From: DASWOJ01 sp964250755 | Lineage (GTDB): Bacteria; Pseudomonadota; Alphaproteobacteria; Acetobacterales; Acetobacteraceae | Length of the DNA stretch: 64,000 bases | Direction: 5' to 3' | Assembly (NCBI GenBank): GCA_964250755.1 | Contig: CAXUHB010000019.1 | Coordinates: forward strand, 5,053 to 69,052 | In this document: positions 1-8,313 of the stretch, one piece after another | How the letters are laid out: each line of letters opens with the position of its first letter | Position numbering within the stretch: the stretch's first letter is position 1 | Translations under genes and position numbers: made by a program | The notes under the pieces: model-generated | Databases searched by the model: none | Told to the model about the DNA's origin: nothing | What the model saw: only the letters and a program-made list of their open reading frames with translations

Positions 1-373
1 GCAGCTGGTCTGCCTAGCCGGTTACATGCGCCTGCTGACGCCGTTCCTGGTGGGGGCCTGGGCCGGGCGCATGCTGAACATCCACCCCAGCCTGCTCCCG
101 GCCTTCCCCGGCCTCGACACCCATGCCCGCGCCCTCGCTGCTGGCTGCAAGCTGCATGGCTGCACCGTCCACCTCGTGACGGAGGTCATGGACGAAGGCC
201 CCATTCTCGCCCAAGCCGCGGTCCCCGTCCTGCCCGGCGACGACGCCGACGCGCTCGCCGCCCGCGTGCTGCGGCAGGAGCACCTGCTCTACCCCCGCGC
301 CCTGCGCCTGTTCGCGGAGGGGGCGCCAGGCCAGGCCGACCCCGGCGCCAGCCTGTCCAACCCCGGACCCTGA
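1..373 (+). CDS. purN: Phosphoribosylglycinamide formyltransferase, C-terminal part
   Basis: This is the C-terminal end of PurN, which transfers a formyl group from 10-formyltetrahydrofolate to GAR in cytosolic purine synthesis. The reading frame is open from base 2 at the window edge, so the 5' part and start codon lie outside. The active-site segment NIHPSLLPAF, with the catalytic His after the conserved Asn, is present, and MDEGPILAQ carries the Asp of the second catalytic motif. The last 20 or so residues (PGQADPGASLSNPGP) are low-complexity and probably a lineage-specific tail. purM normally precedes purN in this group but would be outside the window. Confidence 0.95.
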   Translation, partial: QLVCLAGYMRLLTPFLVGAWAGRMLNIHPSLLPAFPGLDTHARALAAGCKLHGCTVHLVTEVMDEGPILAQAAVPVLPGDDADALAARVLRQEHLLYPRALRLFAEGAPGQADPGASLSNPGP

Positions 374-448
374 CCCTTCGCGTCCCAGCCCGCACTTGCC
401 CACTCCCAAGCTCGGGACGTAGAACCGGACGGCATCACGAGGCGCATC

Positions 449-706
449 ATGGCAACCACGGACACCACCGGCCCCACCGCCGGCAACGCCAGCACGGACA
501 CCCACCCGCACCCACGCCAGAACTTCGGCGCCGATGCCGCCCCGGCCGCCCCGGCCGCCGCGCACGCCGAGGTCACGGACACCGGCATAGACGCCGCCTT
601 CGTCGCCGACCGGCAGACCTTCTGGTCGCGGTTCATGCAGTTCACCACGGGCGCCGTGGTCGCCATCGTCCTGTTGCTGATCGGGATGGCAGTGTTCCTG
701 CTGTAG
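449..706 (+). CDS. Small membrane protein, aa3-type cytochrome oxidase subunit IV-like
   Basis: An 85-residue protein with a Pro/Ala/Asp-rich N-terminal half and one C-terminal membrane helix (about residues 60-84, GAVVAIVLLLIGMAVFLL). The motif just before the helix, DRQTFWSRFMQFTTGA, resembles the short ERTYxxFxxxxxW/T stretch before the single helix of bacterial aa3-type cytochrome c oxidase subunit IV (COX_aa3 family, usually 45-90 residues). That assignment is by pattern only. No other oxidase gene is nearby, so it may instead be a general single-helix membrane peptide. Confidence 0.6.
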   Translation: MATTDTTGPTAGNASTDTHPHPRQNFGADAAPAAPAAAHAEVTDTGIDAAFVADRQTFWSRFMQFTTGAVVAIVLLLIGMAVFLL

Positions 707-1140
707 GACGGGGCCGCTCGCAGCCCCGCTCGCACAGGCGGCGATGAGCTGAGGAGGCCTGGCCGCGGCGCGGCTCACCAGGGGGGGTGGCGGCCGATGT
801 TGCTGTCGTGGCCCGTCAGGGCTGCAGGCCCCTCAGCCCAGCCCTCAAGGTGCCAACCATCCTTCCCCTCGCCCCTTGCGTGGCCGCATCGTCATCGCGC
901 GCAGCGCCACGGCGTGGGGGCCTGCGAGGGCCGTGCCAGCGGCTCCCCTACACCATGGCGCGAGTATGCCTGGCGATGACGGGCCGCCCGTCAAACAGCC
1001 GGAACACAAAACTGTTAATCCTACATGACTGTGAATGTCCTTGATCTAGTGATCCGGGGCAGAAGCTTAGCTTCATGTGGAGGTACCGCCTGCGCCGGCC
1101 CGCATTGGGCCGGGAGGCAGGGACATGAAGGAGCATGAGC
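707..1140. other. Intergenic region with a possible diverged repeat
   Basis: No gene is supported in this stretch. It contains a candidate diverged family-B palindrome (891-980) and a more AT-rich segment at about 1000-1075 that could hold the promoter of the downstream CHRD protein. No convincing -35/-10 pair was found. Confidence 0.4.
891..980. repeat. Diverged family-B palindromic repeat (candidate)
   Basis: The segment begins GTCATCGCGCGCAGCGCC and ends GGCGATGAC, so its ends are inverted copies of each other. It resembles the clearer family-B copies at 19071-19175 and 20179-20282, which begin GTCATTGCGAG and end CTCGCAATGAC. The centre is diverged. Confidence 0.4.
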
Positions 1141-1836
1141 ATGTCAAAACGACTCAACCTGACCTTGGGGGCGGCGCTGCTGGCGGCACCGCTGGCGGCA
1201 CAGGCCGCGCCGATCACCTATCAGGCGGCGCTGGACGCGACGAACAGTTCCGGCGTCACGGGCGCCATCACCTTCACCGTGGACGGCACCACGCTGACGG
1301 CGAGCCTGGTGGCCACCGGCCTGGCCGATGGCGTGCATTTCCTGCACATCCATGGCAAAGACTTCGCCCCGGGCGTCCCGGTCAACACCTTTCCGCCACC
1401 GCCGCCCGTGCCGCCGAACGGCGACGCGAATGGAGATGGGGTGGTCAACACGCCGGAGGCCAAGGCGGGCGTCGGCGACGTGATCCTGTCTCTGGCGCCG
1501 CACGCGCCGGGCACGAAGGCGGAGCTGACCGGCGTCAGCTCCACGGGCGGCACCCTGACCTTCAGCGCCAGCTACGACCTGACGCAGAACATCTACGAAC
1601 CCGGCTTCACCAGCGCGGACCTGCTGCCGCTGGACTTCCGGGTGTTCGACATGCACGGCGGCATCGTGCCCCTGACGGCGAGGCCGGCTGACGGCATCAC
1701 CGGGGCGCCCGGCACCTTCGACGTGAACCTGCCGATCGCGGCGGGCAAGATACTCGCGGTGCCGGAGCCTGCGGCGCTGGCCGTGCTGGGCGTGGGCCTG
1801 CTGGGGCTGGCCGCAGTGCGGCGCCGCGCCGCGTAG
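1141..1836 (+). CDS. Secreted CHRD-domain protein with PEP-CTERM anchor
   Basis: A 231-residue exported protein. The N-terminus has a Sec signal peptide (LTLGAALLAAPLAAQAAP). The body is a CHRD/SOD-like beta domain (TFTVDGTTLTASLVATGLADG, FLHIHGKDF). The C-terminus VPEPAALAVLGVGLLGLAAVRRR is a textbook PEP-CTERM tail: VPEP motif, hydrophobic helix, Arg cluster. This predicts processing by an exosortase not seen here. A proline stretch (PPPPPVPP) is followed by DANGDGVVNTPEA, which looks like an EF-hand/dockerin calcium loop. AAGGAG lies 7 nt before the ATG at 1141 but only 1 nt after it comes the in-frame ATG at 1135, so 1141 is preferred. Function unknown; an extracellular matrix role is possible. 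Confidence 0.85.
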   Translation: MSKRLNLTLGAALLAAPLAAQAAPITYQAALDATNSSGVTGAITFTVDGTTLTASLVATGLADGVHFLHIHGKDFAPGVPVNTFPPPPPVPPNGDANGDGVVNTPEAKAGVGDVILSLAPHAPGTKAELTGVSSTGGTLTFSASYDLTQNIYEPGFTSADLLPLDFRVFDMHGGIVPLTARPADGITGAPGTFDVNLPIAAGKILAVPEPAALAVLGVGLLGLAAVRRRAA

Positions 1837-1847
1837 CTGGCTGGACG

Positions 1848-1875
1848 GGGGCGGCCCGGGCAGCCGGGCCGCCCC
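1848..1875. terminator. Strong GC hairpin between convergent genes
   Basis: A perfect 12-bp inverted repeat (GGGGCGGCCCGG / CCGGGCCGCCCC, 4-nt loop) fills the gap between the CHRD gene and the convergent nitrate-importer ATPase gene, touching the stop codon of the latter. No U-tract is present on either side, so it may act as a bidirectional RNA 3' end or pause site rather than as a classical terminator. Confidence 0.5.
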
Positions 1876-2666
1876 TACGCCGCTTCCGCCGGGTTGCGGT
1901 GGCGGGCATATAGGAACTGCAGCACCTCCGCCCGCGCCGCGATGAACACCGGGTCCTGCGCCAAGGCCAGCCGGCCCCGCGGACGGGCCAGCTTCACGTC
2001 CAGCACCTGGCTGATCATCGCCTCCGGCCCGTTGGTCATCATCACGATGCGGTCGGACAGCAGCACCGCCTCGTCCACGTCGTGGGTGATCATCAGCACC
2101 GTCGTGCCCAGGCGGGCGTGGATCGCCATGACCTGATCCTGCAGGTGCGCCCGCGTGAGCGCATCCAGCGCGCCGAACGGCTCGTCCAGCAGCAGCACCT
2201 TGGGCTGCATCGCAAGCGCCCGGGCGATGCCGATGCGCTGCTTCATGCCGCCGCTGATCTCGCCGGGGCGCTTGTCGGCGGCGGGGATCATCTGGACCAG
2301 CGCCAAGTTCTCGTCCACCCAGGCCGCACGCTCCGCCCGGGTCTTGGTGCGTCCGAACACCTGGTCCACCGCCAGCCGCACGTTCTCCCGGCAGGTCAGC
2401 CAGGGCAGCAGCGAGTGGTTCTGGAACACCACGGCGCGGTCGGGGCCGGGTTCGTTCACCTCCTGCCCATCCAGGATCACCCCGCCCGCCGTCGCCCGCA
2501 GCAGCCCGGCGACGATGTTCAGCAAGGTGCTCTTGCCGCAGCCGGAGTGCCCGATGATGGACACGTATTCGCCCTGCTGCACGGACAGCCGCACGTCGCG
2601 CAGCACCGGGGGCGTGCCCGGCTTGAAGCGCATGGACACGTCGGAGAACTCCAGGAACGCCGCCAT
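1875..2666 (-). CDS. nrtD: Nitrate ABC transporter ATP-binding protein
   Basis: A 263-residue ABC ATPase that energises nitrate uptake. It has Walker A GHSGCGKST (about residues 38-46), the signature SGGMKQR, Walker B VLLLDEPFGALD and the switch histidine in MITHDVDEAV, all matching the NrtC/NrtD/TauB/SsuB family. It lacks the extra C-terminal NrtA-like domain of cyanobacterial NrtC, hence the nrtD symbol. It is the last gene of the nrtA-nrtB-nrtD set, 4 nt after the permease gene. Substrate is inferred from the partner binding protein and the nirBD/nas neighbours. Confidence 0.93.
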   Translation of the reverse strand: MAAFLEFSDVSMRFKPGTPPVLRDVRLSVQQGEYVSIIGHSGCGKSTLLNIVAGLLRATAGGVILDGQEVNEPGPDRAVVFQNHSLLPWLTCRENVRLAVDQVFGRTKTRAERAAWVDENLALVQMIPAADKRPGEISGGMKQRIGIARALAMQPKVLLLDEPFGALDALTRAHLQDQVMAIHARLGTTVLMITHDVDEAVLLSDRIVMMTNGPEAMISQVLDVKLARPRGRLALAQDPVFIAARAEVLQFLYARHRNPAEAA

Positions 2667-2670
2667 CGTC

Positions 2671-3555
2671 CTACGCCCCCGCCGTGCCGCGCGTGACCAG
2701 CCGGCCCGCGATGGCGATGACCCGGTCCAGCACGAAGCCGACCAGCCCCACGTAGATCAGCGCCACGATGATGTCGCTGATGTTGCTGCTGTTCCAGGCA
2801 TCCCAAATGAAAAACCCGATGCCGACGCCGCCGATCAGCATTTCCGCCGCCACGATGGCAAGCCAGGACAGCCCCACCCCGATCCGCAGGCCCGTGAAGA
2901 TGTAGGGCGCGGCAGACGGCAGGATGATCTTGGTGAAGAAGGGAACGCCCCTAAGCCGGATGACGCGCGCCACATTTCGATAATCCTGCGGCACGTTGCG
3001 GACGCCGACCGCAGTATTGATGATGACCGGCCAGATCGCCGTGATGAAGATGACGAAGATCGCCGAGGGCTGCGCGTCCCGGAACGCCGCCAGCGACAGC
3101 GGCAGCCACGCCAGCGGCGGCACCGTGCGCAGCACCTGGAAGATCGGGTCCAGCCCACGCATCGCCAGCGCGCTGGTGCCCACCAGCATTCCTAGCGCCA
3201 CGCCTGCGATGGCGGACAGCGTGAAGCCCACGGCGACGCGCTTCAGGCTGGCCAGCAGGTGCCAGAACAGCCCCTTGTCCAGCCCGCCGCGGTCGTAGAA
3301 CGGGTGCAGGATCAGCTCGTTGCTGGTGGTCCAGACCTTGGACGGCGGTGGCAGGCTGCTGCCGGGCAGGCGCGCGGCCAGCTCCCACACGCCGCCGATC
3401 AGCACCAGCATCACCAGCAGCGGCAGCACCACGGACGCCGCATGGCGCAGGCGCACCCCCATGATGCCCGGCTCCGCCAAGGCGGCGCGCACCGGTGCAG
3501 CAGGGGCGGGCAGGGCAGGGGTGGCGGGTTCAGCCGGGCCGACGGTGGCGCTCAT
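2671..3555 (-). CDS. nrtB: Nitrate ABC transporter permease
   Basis: A 294-residue inner-membrane permease of the NrtB/SsuC type. After a cytoplasmic Ala/Pro-rich N-terminus come about six hydrophobic segments (first: VVLPLLVMLVLIGGVWELA). The cytoplasmic EAA-like loop GVPFFTKIILPSAAPYIFTG, which contacts the ATPase, is clear. SNELILHPFYDRGG is a typical periplasmic loop of NrtB. It ends 4 nt before nrtD and begins 4 nt after nrtA, so the three are co-translated. Nitrate rather than sulfonate or bicarbonate is inferred from context. Confidence 0.93.
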   Translation of the reverse strand: MSATVGPAEPATPALPAPAAPVRAALAEPGIMGVRLRHAASVVLPLLVMLVLIGGVWELAARLPGSSLPPPSKVWTTSNELILHPFYDRGGLDKGLFWHLLASLKRVAVGFTLSAIAGVALGMLVGTSALAMRGLDPIFQVLRTVPPLAWLPLSLAAFRDAQPSAIFVIFITAIWPVIINTAVGVRNVPQDYRNVARVIRLRGVPFFTKIILPSAAPYIFTGLRIGVGLSWLAIVAAEMLIGGVGIGFFIWDAWNSSNISDIIVALIYVGLVGFVLDRVIAIAGRLVTRGTAGA

Positions 3556-3559
3556 GGCG

Positions 3560-4834
3560 TCAGGCCCCGGTCTTCTTGATCTTCAGCCCGGCCAGGTAGG
3601 CGGCAGGGTCCGCCGGGTCGAACACCTGCCCGTCGAAGAACGTCTCCTTGCCGCGGGACGTGCCCGCCGGCATGTCGGACGCGGCGACGCCTGCGGCGGT
3701 GGCGCCCGTGCGCCAGATGTCCTCCCGGTTCACGGCGGCGATGGCCGCCTTCGTGTCGGTGTCGCCCGGCAGGATGCCCCAGCGTATGTCCTCGGTCAGG
3801 AACCACAGGTCGTGCGACTGGAACGGGTAGCTGGCATGGTCGGCCCAGAACTTCATGCGGATCGGCGACCCCTTCACGATGCGGCCGTCGCCGTAGTCCA
3901 CGTTGCCGGCCAGGCGCGGGCCGATGTCGGCGGGCGGCACGTTGAACCAGGCGCGCTTGCCCAGCATCGTGGCAAGCTCCTCCTTGTTCTCCAGCTTCTC
4001 GGCCCATTGCTGCGCCTCGATCACCGCGGCGGTGATGGCGGCGGCGGCGCGGGGGTTCTTGGCCACCCAGTCCGCGCGCATCGCCAGGGACTTCTCGGGG
4101 TGGTCACGCCAGATCTCGGCGGTCAGGCAGGCGGTGTAGCCCAGCTTCTGGTTCACCAGCTGGTCGTTCCACGGCTCGCCGACGCAGAAGGCATCCATGG
4201 TGCCGACCTTCATGTTGGCGACCATCTGCGGCGGAGGCACCACGATGGTCTGCACGTCCTTGTCCGGGTCTATGCCGCCGGCGGCCAGCCAGTAGCGCAT
4301 CCACAGGTCGTGCGTGCCGCCACGAAAGGTGACGGCGACCTTGCTGTCGGCCTTGCCGGCAAACGCCGCCTTCAGCGGCGCGCTGTCCAGCTTGGCCCCG
4401 GTGGCCATCAGCGCCTTGGACACGCTGATGGACTGCCCGTTGGTGTTCAGCCGCGCCAGGATGTGCATCGGCACCATCGTGCCGTTCTGCACGACCTTGC
4501 CCATGCTGATGAGGTAGGCCATCGGCGTCAGCAGGTGCGCGCCGTCTATGCCGCCGGCCCCGCCGCCCAGCACCAGGTTGTCCCGCGTGCCGCCCCAGGA
4601 CGCCTGCTTCTGTACCTCCACGTCGGGCATCCCGTGCTTGGCGAAGAGGCCGCGCTCCTTGGCGACGATCAGCGGCGCGGCGTCGGTCAGGGCGATGTAG
4701 CCCAGCAGCGCCTTCGTCGTCTCCGGCCCGGCCCCCTGCGCGTGCGCGCCGCCGGGCAGGGCGACACGGGCGGCGGCAAGGGTCACAACGGCGGATGCGG
4801 TGCGTAGAAGGATGCGGCGGGTCGCTTGGGTCAT
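3560..4834 (-). CDS. nrtA: Nitrate-binding protein of ABC importer (CmpA/NrtA family)
   Basis: A 424-residue exported solute-binding protein. The N-terminus TRRILLRTASAVVTLAAARVALPGGAHAQ is a signal sequence with a twin Arg, possibly Tat-directed. The mature part has the CmpA/NrtA hallmarks: LGYIALTDAAPLIVAKERGLFAKHGMPDV, QKQASWGGTRDNLVLG and GTMDAFCVGEPWNDQLV. Its size fits the family. The ATG at 4834 has AGGGA close upstream. The 330-bp gap to nirD holds a family-A repeat, so nrtABD may be partly uncoupled from nirBD by its own promoter or by attenuation. Confidence 0.95.
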   Translation of the reverse strand: MTQATRRILLRTASAVVTLAAARVALPGGAHAQGAGPETTKALLGYIALTDAAPLIVAKERGLFAKHGMPDVEVQKQASWGGTRDNLVLGGGAGGIDGAHLLTPMAYLISMGKVVQNGTMVPMHILARLNTNGQSISVSKALMATGAKLDSAPLKAAFAGKADSKVAVTFRGGTHDLWMRYWLAAGGIDPDKDVQTIVVPPPQMVANMKVGTMDAFCVGEPWNDQLVNQKLGYTACLTAEIWRDHPEKSLAMRADWVAKNPRAAAAITAAVIEAQQWAEKLENKEELATMLGKRAWFNVPPADIGPRLAGNVDYGDGRIVKGSPIRMKFWADHASYPFQSHDLWFLTEDIRWGILPGDTDTKAAIAAVNREDIWRTGATAAGVAASDMPAGTSRGKETFFDGQVFDPADPAAYLAGLKIKKTGA

Positions 4835-5161
4835 GCTGGTCCCTGACGGTGGGCGCTGGCCCTGGTGGGTTGGCTGGGATGATTAGGGTATCGGCTGAAC
4901 GAAGTGTTGGCGTCTTGGACAGGAAAAGGTCGGGTCGGGACAGGATTTGCTGCAAACGCAGGCAACTAAGGTCAGCAAACGGACACTTGGCCGATAAGTG
5001 GGCAACCTTCTCCCTCTCCCTCCGGAAGAGGGTCGGGGTGAGGGAAGCCACGCAGAGCCAACCCGGCCGGCACGGGCCACTGCAACCAAGTCAGCAACCC
5101 TCGTGCTGCTGGGCCTCCGCTCACCCGGACCCTCTCCCGCTAGGGAAAGGGAGAGGCGCAG
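4835..5161. other. Intergenic region nirD-nrtA, mostly a family-A repeat
   Basis: No gene is seen. Bases 5008-5157 are a family-A composite repeat. The remaining 170 bp next to nrtA is less GC-rich and may hold an nrtA promoter. I looked there for paired AnnGnn hexaloop hairpins and for GG-N10-GC and saw neither. Confidence 0.6.
5008..5157. repeat. Family-A composite inverted repeat, copy 1
   Basis: Left arm TTCTCCCTCTCCCTCCGG.. ..GTCGGGGTGAGGG and right arm CTCACCCGGACCCTCTCCC.. ..GGGAGAGG are inverted copies separated by about 75 bp. Each arm also folds on itself (CTCTCCC..GGGAGAG). It starts just behind the nirD stop codon, where its RNA would form a long hairpin between nirD and nrtA. 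Confidence 0.85.
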
Positions 5162-5488
5162 CTACCCCGCCCCCAGCGCCACCACGATCACCCCGTCCTG
5201 GCCGACCCGGGCAGGGTAGGTCTGAATTCGGCACTCGGTGTTCACGCCGTCCCCGTTCCGCAGGTCGTAAGTCCGGTCATGCAACGGGCAGATCACGGTG
5301 CCCCCATCCATCAACCCGTCCGCCAGCGGCCCGCCGAGGTGCGGGCAGTTCGCCTGCGTGGCGAACACGCCGTCTGCATGGGTGCGGAACACCGCCAGGC
5401 GCTGCCCGCCCACGGCGAACACCCGGCCCTCCCCGCGCGGGATGGCATCCAGCGCGCCGACCCTGTGGTCCAGCATCACGTCACTCAC
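5162..5488 (-). CDS. nirD: Nitrite reductase small subunit (Rieske)
   Basis: A 108-residue Rieske-fold partner of NirB in cytosolic NADH-dependent reduction of nitrite to ammonium. The cluster-like motif is intact: CPH at 48-50 and CPLH at 67-70. It spans a full-length NirD. It overlaps the nirB 3' end by 8 nt, so the two are translationally coupled. The final residues VVALGAG run directly into a family-A repeat. Confidence 0.96.
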   Translation of the reverse strand: MSDVMLDHRVGALDAIPRGEGRVFAVGGQRLAVFRTHADGVFATQANCPHLGGPLADGLMDGGTVICPLHDRTYDLRNGDGVNTECRIQTYPARVGQDGVIVVALGAG

Positions 5489-7955
5489 CGACCACCTCCG
5501 CGAACTGGTTGGCAGTCTTCGGCTTCACGGCTTCCTTCCACGGATCGTAGGCTGCGTCCGTGCTGGCCTGCATCGCCGCATCCAGCGCCGCCGCGGTGCC
5601 TTCAGCGTCGTCCACCACGATGGCCCGGATGCGCTCCAGCCCGATGCGGGGCACGAAGGTGTAGGTGCGCTCCTTCCACTTCGCGTTCTCGCGGTAGTAC
5701 TGCATGAAGCGTCCGCTGATCTGGATGGCGGCGTCCTCGCCCTCGACGACGCACAGCAGGTCGCCCTTGCGGATGTGCGCCCCGGCTGCGCCGCCCACGT
5801 AGATTTCCCACTTGCCGTCCCCGATGGCGACCAGGCCGACATCCTTCACCAGCGCCTCCGAGCAGTTGCGCGGGCACCCGGCGGTGGCGAGCTTCATCTT
5901 GGCCGGGCTGTCTATTCCGCGGAACCGCCGCTCGATCTTGGTGGCCAGCCCCATGCTGTCCCCTAGGCCGAAGCGGCAGAACTCGGTGCCGATGCAGCTC
6001 TTGCAGGTGCGGTAGCTCTTGCCCCAGGCGGTGCCGGCCGGCATGTCCAGGTCCTGCCACACGCCGGGCAGGTCGGCCTTGGGGATGCCGACCAGGTCTA
6101 TGCGCTGCCCGCCCGTCAGCTTGACCAGCGGCACGTTGTACTTCACTGCGACCTGGGCGATCCGCATCAGCTCTGCAGGGGTGCAGACGCCGCCCGCCAT
6201 CTCCGGCACGACGGAGAAGGTACCGTCCTTCTGGATGTTGGCGTGGACGCGGTCGTTGATGAAGCGCGCGTCCCGCTCGTCGTCATACTCCCCGGCCCAG
6301 ATGGTCGCGAGCAGGCTGGCGAGCGGCGGCTTGCTGGCCGCGTCTTCCCCGCTGCTGGACAGGGCGGCGAACACGGCGGACACCGACTTCAGGCCCAGCC
6401 GCTTCACCTCCGCGACCAGTTCCGGCTTGGTCATGCTGATGCACGGCACGTAGTAGTGGATGCTCGGGTCCTCCTCCACCGCGCCGCCCGCGAACCACTC
6501 GACCAGCTCGCCCACCAGGGACTTGCACGATCCGCAGCCCATGCCGGCGCGGGTGGCCTTCATCACGGCGGTGGTGCTCTTGGCGCCGGCCGCGACGCAG
6601 GCGCCGATGGCGGCCTTGCTGACGCCGTTGCAGTTGCACACCTGCGCGTCCGCCGGCATCTCGTCCAGCGTCACGGCCTGCGGCGGTGCGCCCAGGTCGA
6701 ACAGCAGCTCCAGACGCTCATCGGGCAGGCGGCTGTCGCGGTCGAAGGCCTGCATCAGGTAGGCGGCCTTGCTGATGTCGCCCATCAGGATGCCGCCGAC
6801 CAGGCGCCCGTCGCGCACGATCAGCTTCTTGTAGGTGCCGCGCTTGGGCTCGCTGAACTGGATCACCTCGTCGCCGTCGTCCTTCGGCTCGGTGATGCCC
6901 ATGCTGGCCAGCTCGACGCCCATGACCTTCAGCTTGGTCGCCAGCTTGCTGCCGGTGTACTCGGCAGAAAGGTTCGCGCCCGTCACCTGGTCGGCGAACA
7001 CCTTGGCCTGGTCCCACAAGGGCGCCACCAGCCCATAGACCTTGCCGCGGTGCTGCGCGCACTCCCCCACGACGTAAACGCGGTGGTCGTCCGGGGAGCG
7101 CATGTGGTTGTCCACCACGATGGCCCGCTCCACCGTCAGGCCGGCGCGCGCGCCGATCTCCGCATTGGGGCGGATGCCGGCGGACACCACGACCATGTCG
7201 CACGCCAGCTCCGTCCCGTCCTTGAAGCGCAGGCCCACGACCTTGGCGGTGCGGTTGTCCTCGCCCTCGGTCAGGATCGTCGTCGTCATCTTGCCCAGGT
7301 GGACCTGGCAGCCCATGCCCTCCATCGCGCGGCGCAGCATCAAGCCGCCGGTGCTGTCGAGCTGCATCTCCATCAGGTGTCCGCCCAGGTGGACGACATG
7401 CACTTCGCAGCCGTGGTTCAGCAGGCCGCGCGCGGCCTCCAGGCCAAGCAGGCCTCCGCCGATGACGGCGGCGACCTTGCTGGTCTTGGCGGCCGCCATG
7501 ATGCCGGTGCAGTCGTCAATGCCGCGGAACGCGAACACGCCCGGCCGCAGGCTGCCGTCGTCGCGCCAGGCGCCCTCCATCGGCGGGATGAAGGCGCGGC
7601 TGCCCGTGGCGATCAGCAGGATGTCGTATTCCTCCTGCTGGCCGGTGTCGGCGGTCACGATGCGCGCGGCGCGGTCTATGTGCGTGACGCGCGCGCCGCT
7701 GTGCAGGCGTATGTTGTTCTCCTTGTACCAGTCCAGCGGGTTGATGTAGATCTCGCTCACCTCCTGCGCGCCGCTCAGGATGTTGGACAGCATGATGCGG
7801 TTGTAGTTGCCGTAGGGTTCGTCGCCGAACATGGTGATGTCGAACTGGTCCGCGCCGCCGCGGGCCAGCACCTCCTCGATGGCGCGGGCGCCCGCCATGC
7901 CGTTGCCCACCACCACAAGCCGCTGGCGCGTTGCGCCGTATGTCATGCCGTCCAT
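5481..7955 (-). CDS. nirB: Assimilatory nitrite reductase large subunit
   Basis: An 824-residue flavo-sirohaem enzyme that reduces nitrite to ammonium with NAD(P)H. Domains in order: FAD/NADH pyridine-nucleotide reductase fold (VVVGNGMAGARAIEE at the N-terminus, VIGGGLLGLEAARGL for NADH), a BFD-type [2Fe-2S] domain (VCNCNG and MGCGSCKSL), then the sirohaem/[4Fe-4S] half with CKSCIGTEFC and AGCPRNC supplying the four cluster cysteines. Length is typical. The ATG at 7955 has AGGAGG at good spacing. It lies 13 nt after the 114-residue unknown gene and overlaps nirD. Confidence 0.97.
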   Translation of the reverse strand: MDGMTYGATRQRLVVVGNGMAGARAIEEVLARGGADQFDITMFGDEPYGNYNRIMLSNILSGAQEVSEIYINPLDWYKENNIRLHSGARVTHIDRAARIVTADTGQQEEYDILLIATGSRAFIPPMEGAWRDDGSLRPGVFAFRGIDDCTGIMAAAKTSKVAAVIGGGLLGLEAARGLLNHGCEVHVVHLGGHLMEMQLDSTGGLMLRRAMEGMGCQVHLGKMTTTILTEGEDNRTAKVVGLRFKDGTELACDMVVVSAGIRPNAEIGARAGLTVERAIVVDNHMRSPDDHRVYVVGECAQHRGKVYGLVAPLWDQAKVFADQVTGANLSAEYTGSKLATKLKVMGVELASMGITEPKDDGDEVIQFSEPKRGTYKKLIVRDGRLVGGILMGDISKAAYLMQAFDRDSRLPDERLELLFDLGAPPQAVTLDEMPADAQVCNCNGVSKAAIGACVAAGAKSTTAVMKATRAGMGCGSCKSLVGELVEWFAGGAVEEDPSIHYYVPCISMTKPELVAEVKRLGLKSVSAVFAALSSSGEDAASKPPLASLLATIWAGEYDDERDARFINDRVHANIQKDGTFSVVPEMAGGVCTPAELMRIAQVAVKYNVPLVKLTGGQRIDLVGIPKADLPGVWQDLDMPAGTAWGKSYRTCKSCIGTEFCRFGLGDSMGLATKIERRFRGIDSPAKMKLATAGCPRNCSEALVKDVGLVAIGDGKWEIYVGGAAGAHIRKGDLLCVVEGEDAAIQISGRFMQYYRENAKWKERTYTFVPRIGLERIRAIVVDDAEGTAAALDAAMQASTDAAYDPWKEAVKPKTANQFAEVVGE

Positions 7956-7968
7956 CGGGATGCCCTCC

Positions 7969-8313
7969 TCAGATTTCCACGAAGCCCATGTCCACCGTCA
8001 GCGTCCCGCTGCACCCGGCCGGCGCCAGCACGTGCAGCTCCAGCTTGGTGTCGGGCGGCAGGTCCTCCACCACCACCAGCGGGATGTGGACCGCGCCCTT
8101 GGCCCCGATGGGGAAGCTGCGCATCGGCACCCCGTCCCGCGCCAGGACGACGGTGATCATCTCGGGCGTGCTGTTGCCGCCGCGGAAATAAACGGTCTGC
8201 GCCCGGCGGTCGGCGGGCACGGTGTAGCTGACGCCGACGGACGCCGGCGTGTCGTAGCCCGTTCCGGTGAAGGCATGGGTGCCGACCAGGATGCGGGGGG
8301 TGCTCTCTCTCAT
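7969..8313 (-). CDS. Uncharacterised 114-residue protein between nasA and nirB
   Basis: I do not recognise a family. The protein has no signal peptide, no membrane segment and a single Cys. Alternating short hydrophobic runs (ITVVLARDG, VHIPLVVVEDL, KLELHVLAPA, GTLTVDMGFVEI) suggest an all-beta, immunoglobulin-like fold. Its ATG overlaps the nasA stop codon (ATGA) and it ends 13 nt before nirB, so it is made together with both reductases. An accessory or electron-transfer-complex role is only inference; it lacks residues for an Fe-S cluster. Confidence 0.8.
   Translation of the reverse strand: MRESTPRILVGTHAFTGTGYDTPASVGVSYTVPADRRAQTVYFRGGNSTPEMITVVLARDGVPMRSFPIGAKGAVHIPLVVVEDLPPDTKLELHVLAPAGCSGTLTVDMGFVEI

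Noticed and set aside
4835..5007. A second ANTAR hairpin pair before nrtA
   Set aside because: I found no two adjacent stems with AnnGnn hexaloops there.
6243..8156. A 637-codon plus-strand open frame across nirB
   Set aside because: The composition is that of a mirror frame in GC-rich DNA, and nirB on the other strand is unmistakable.
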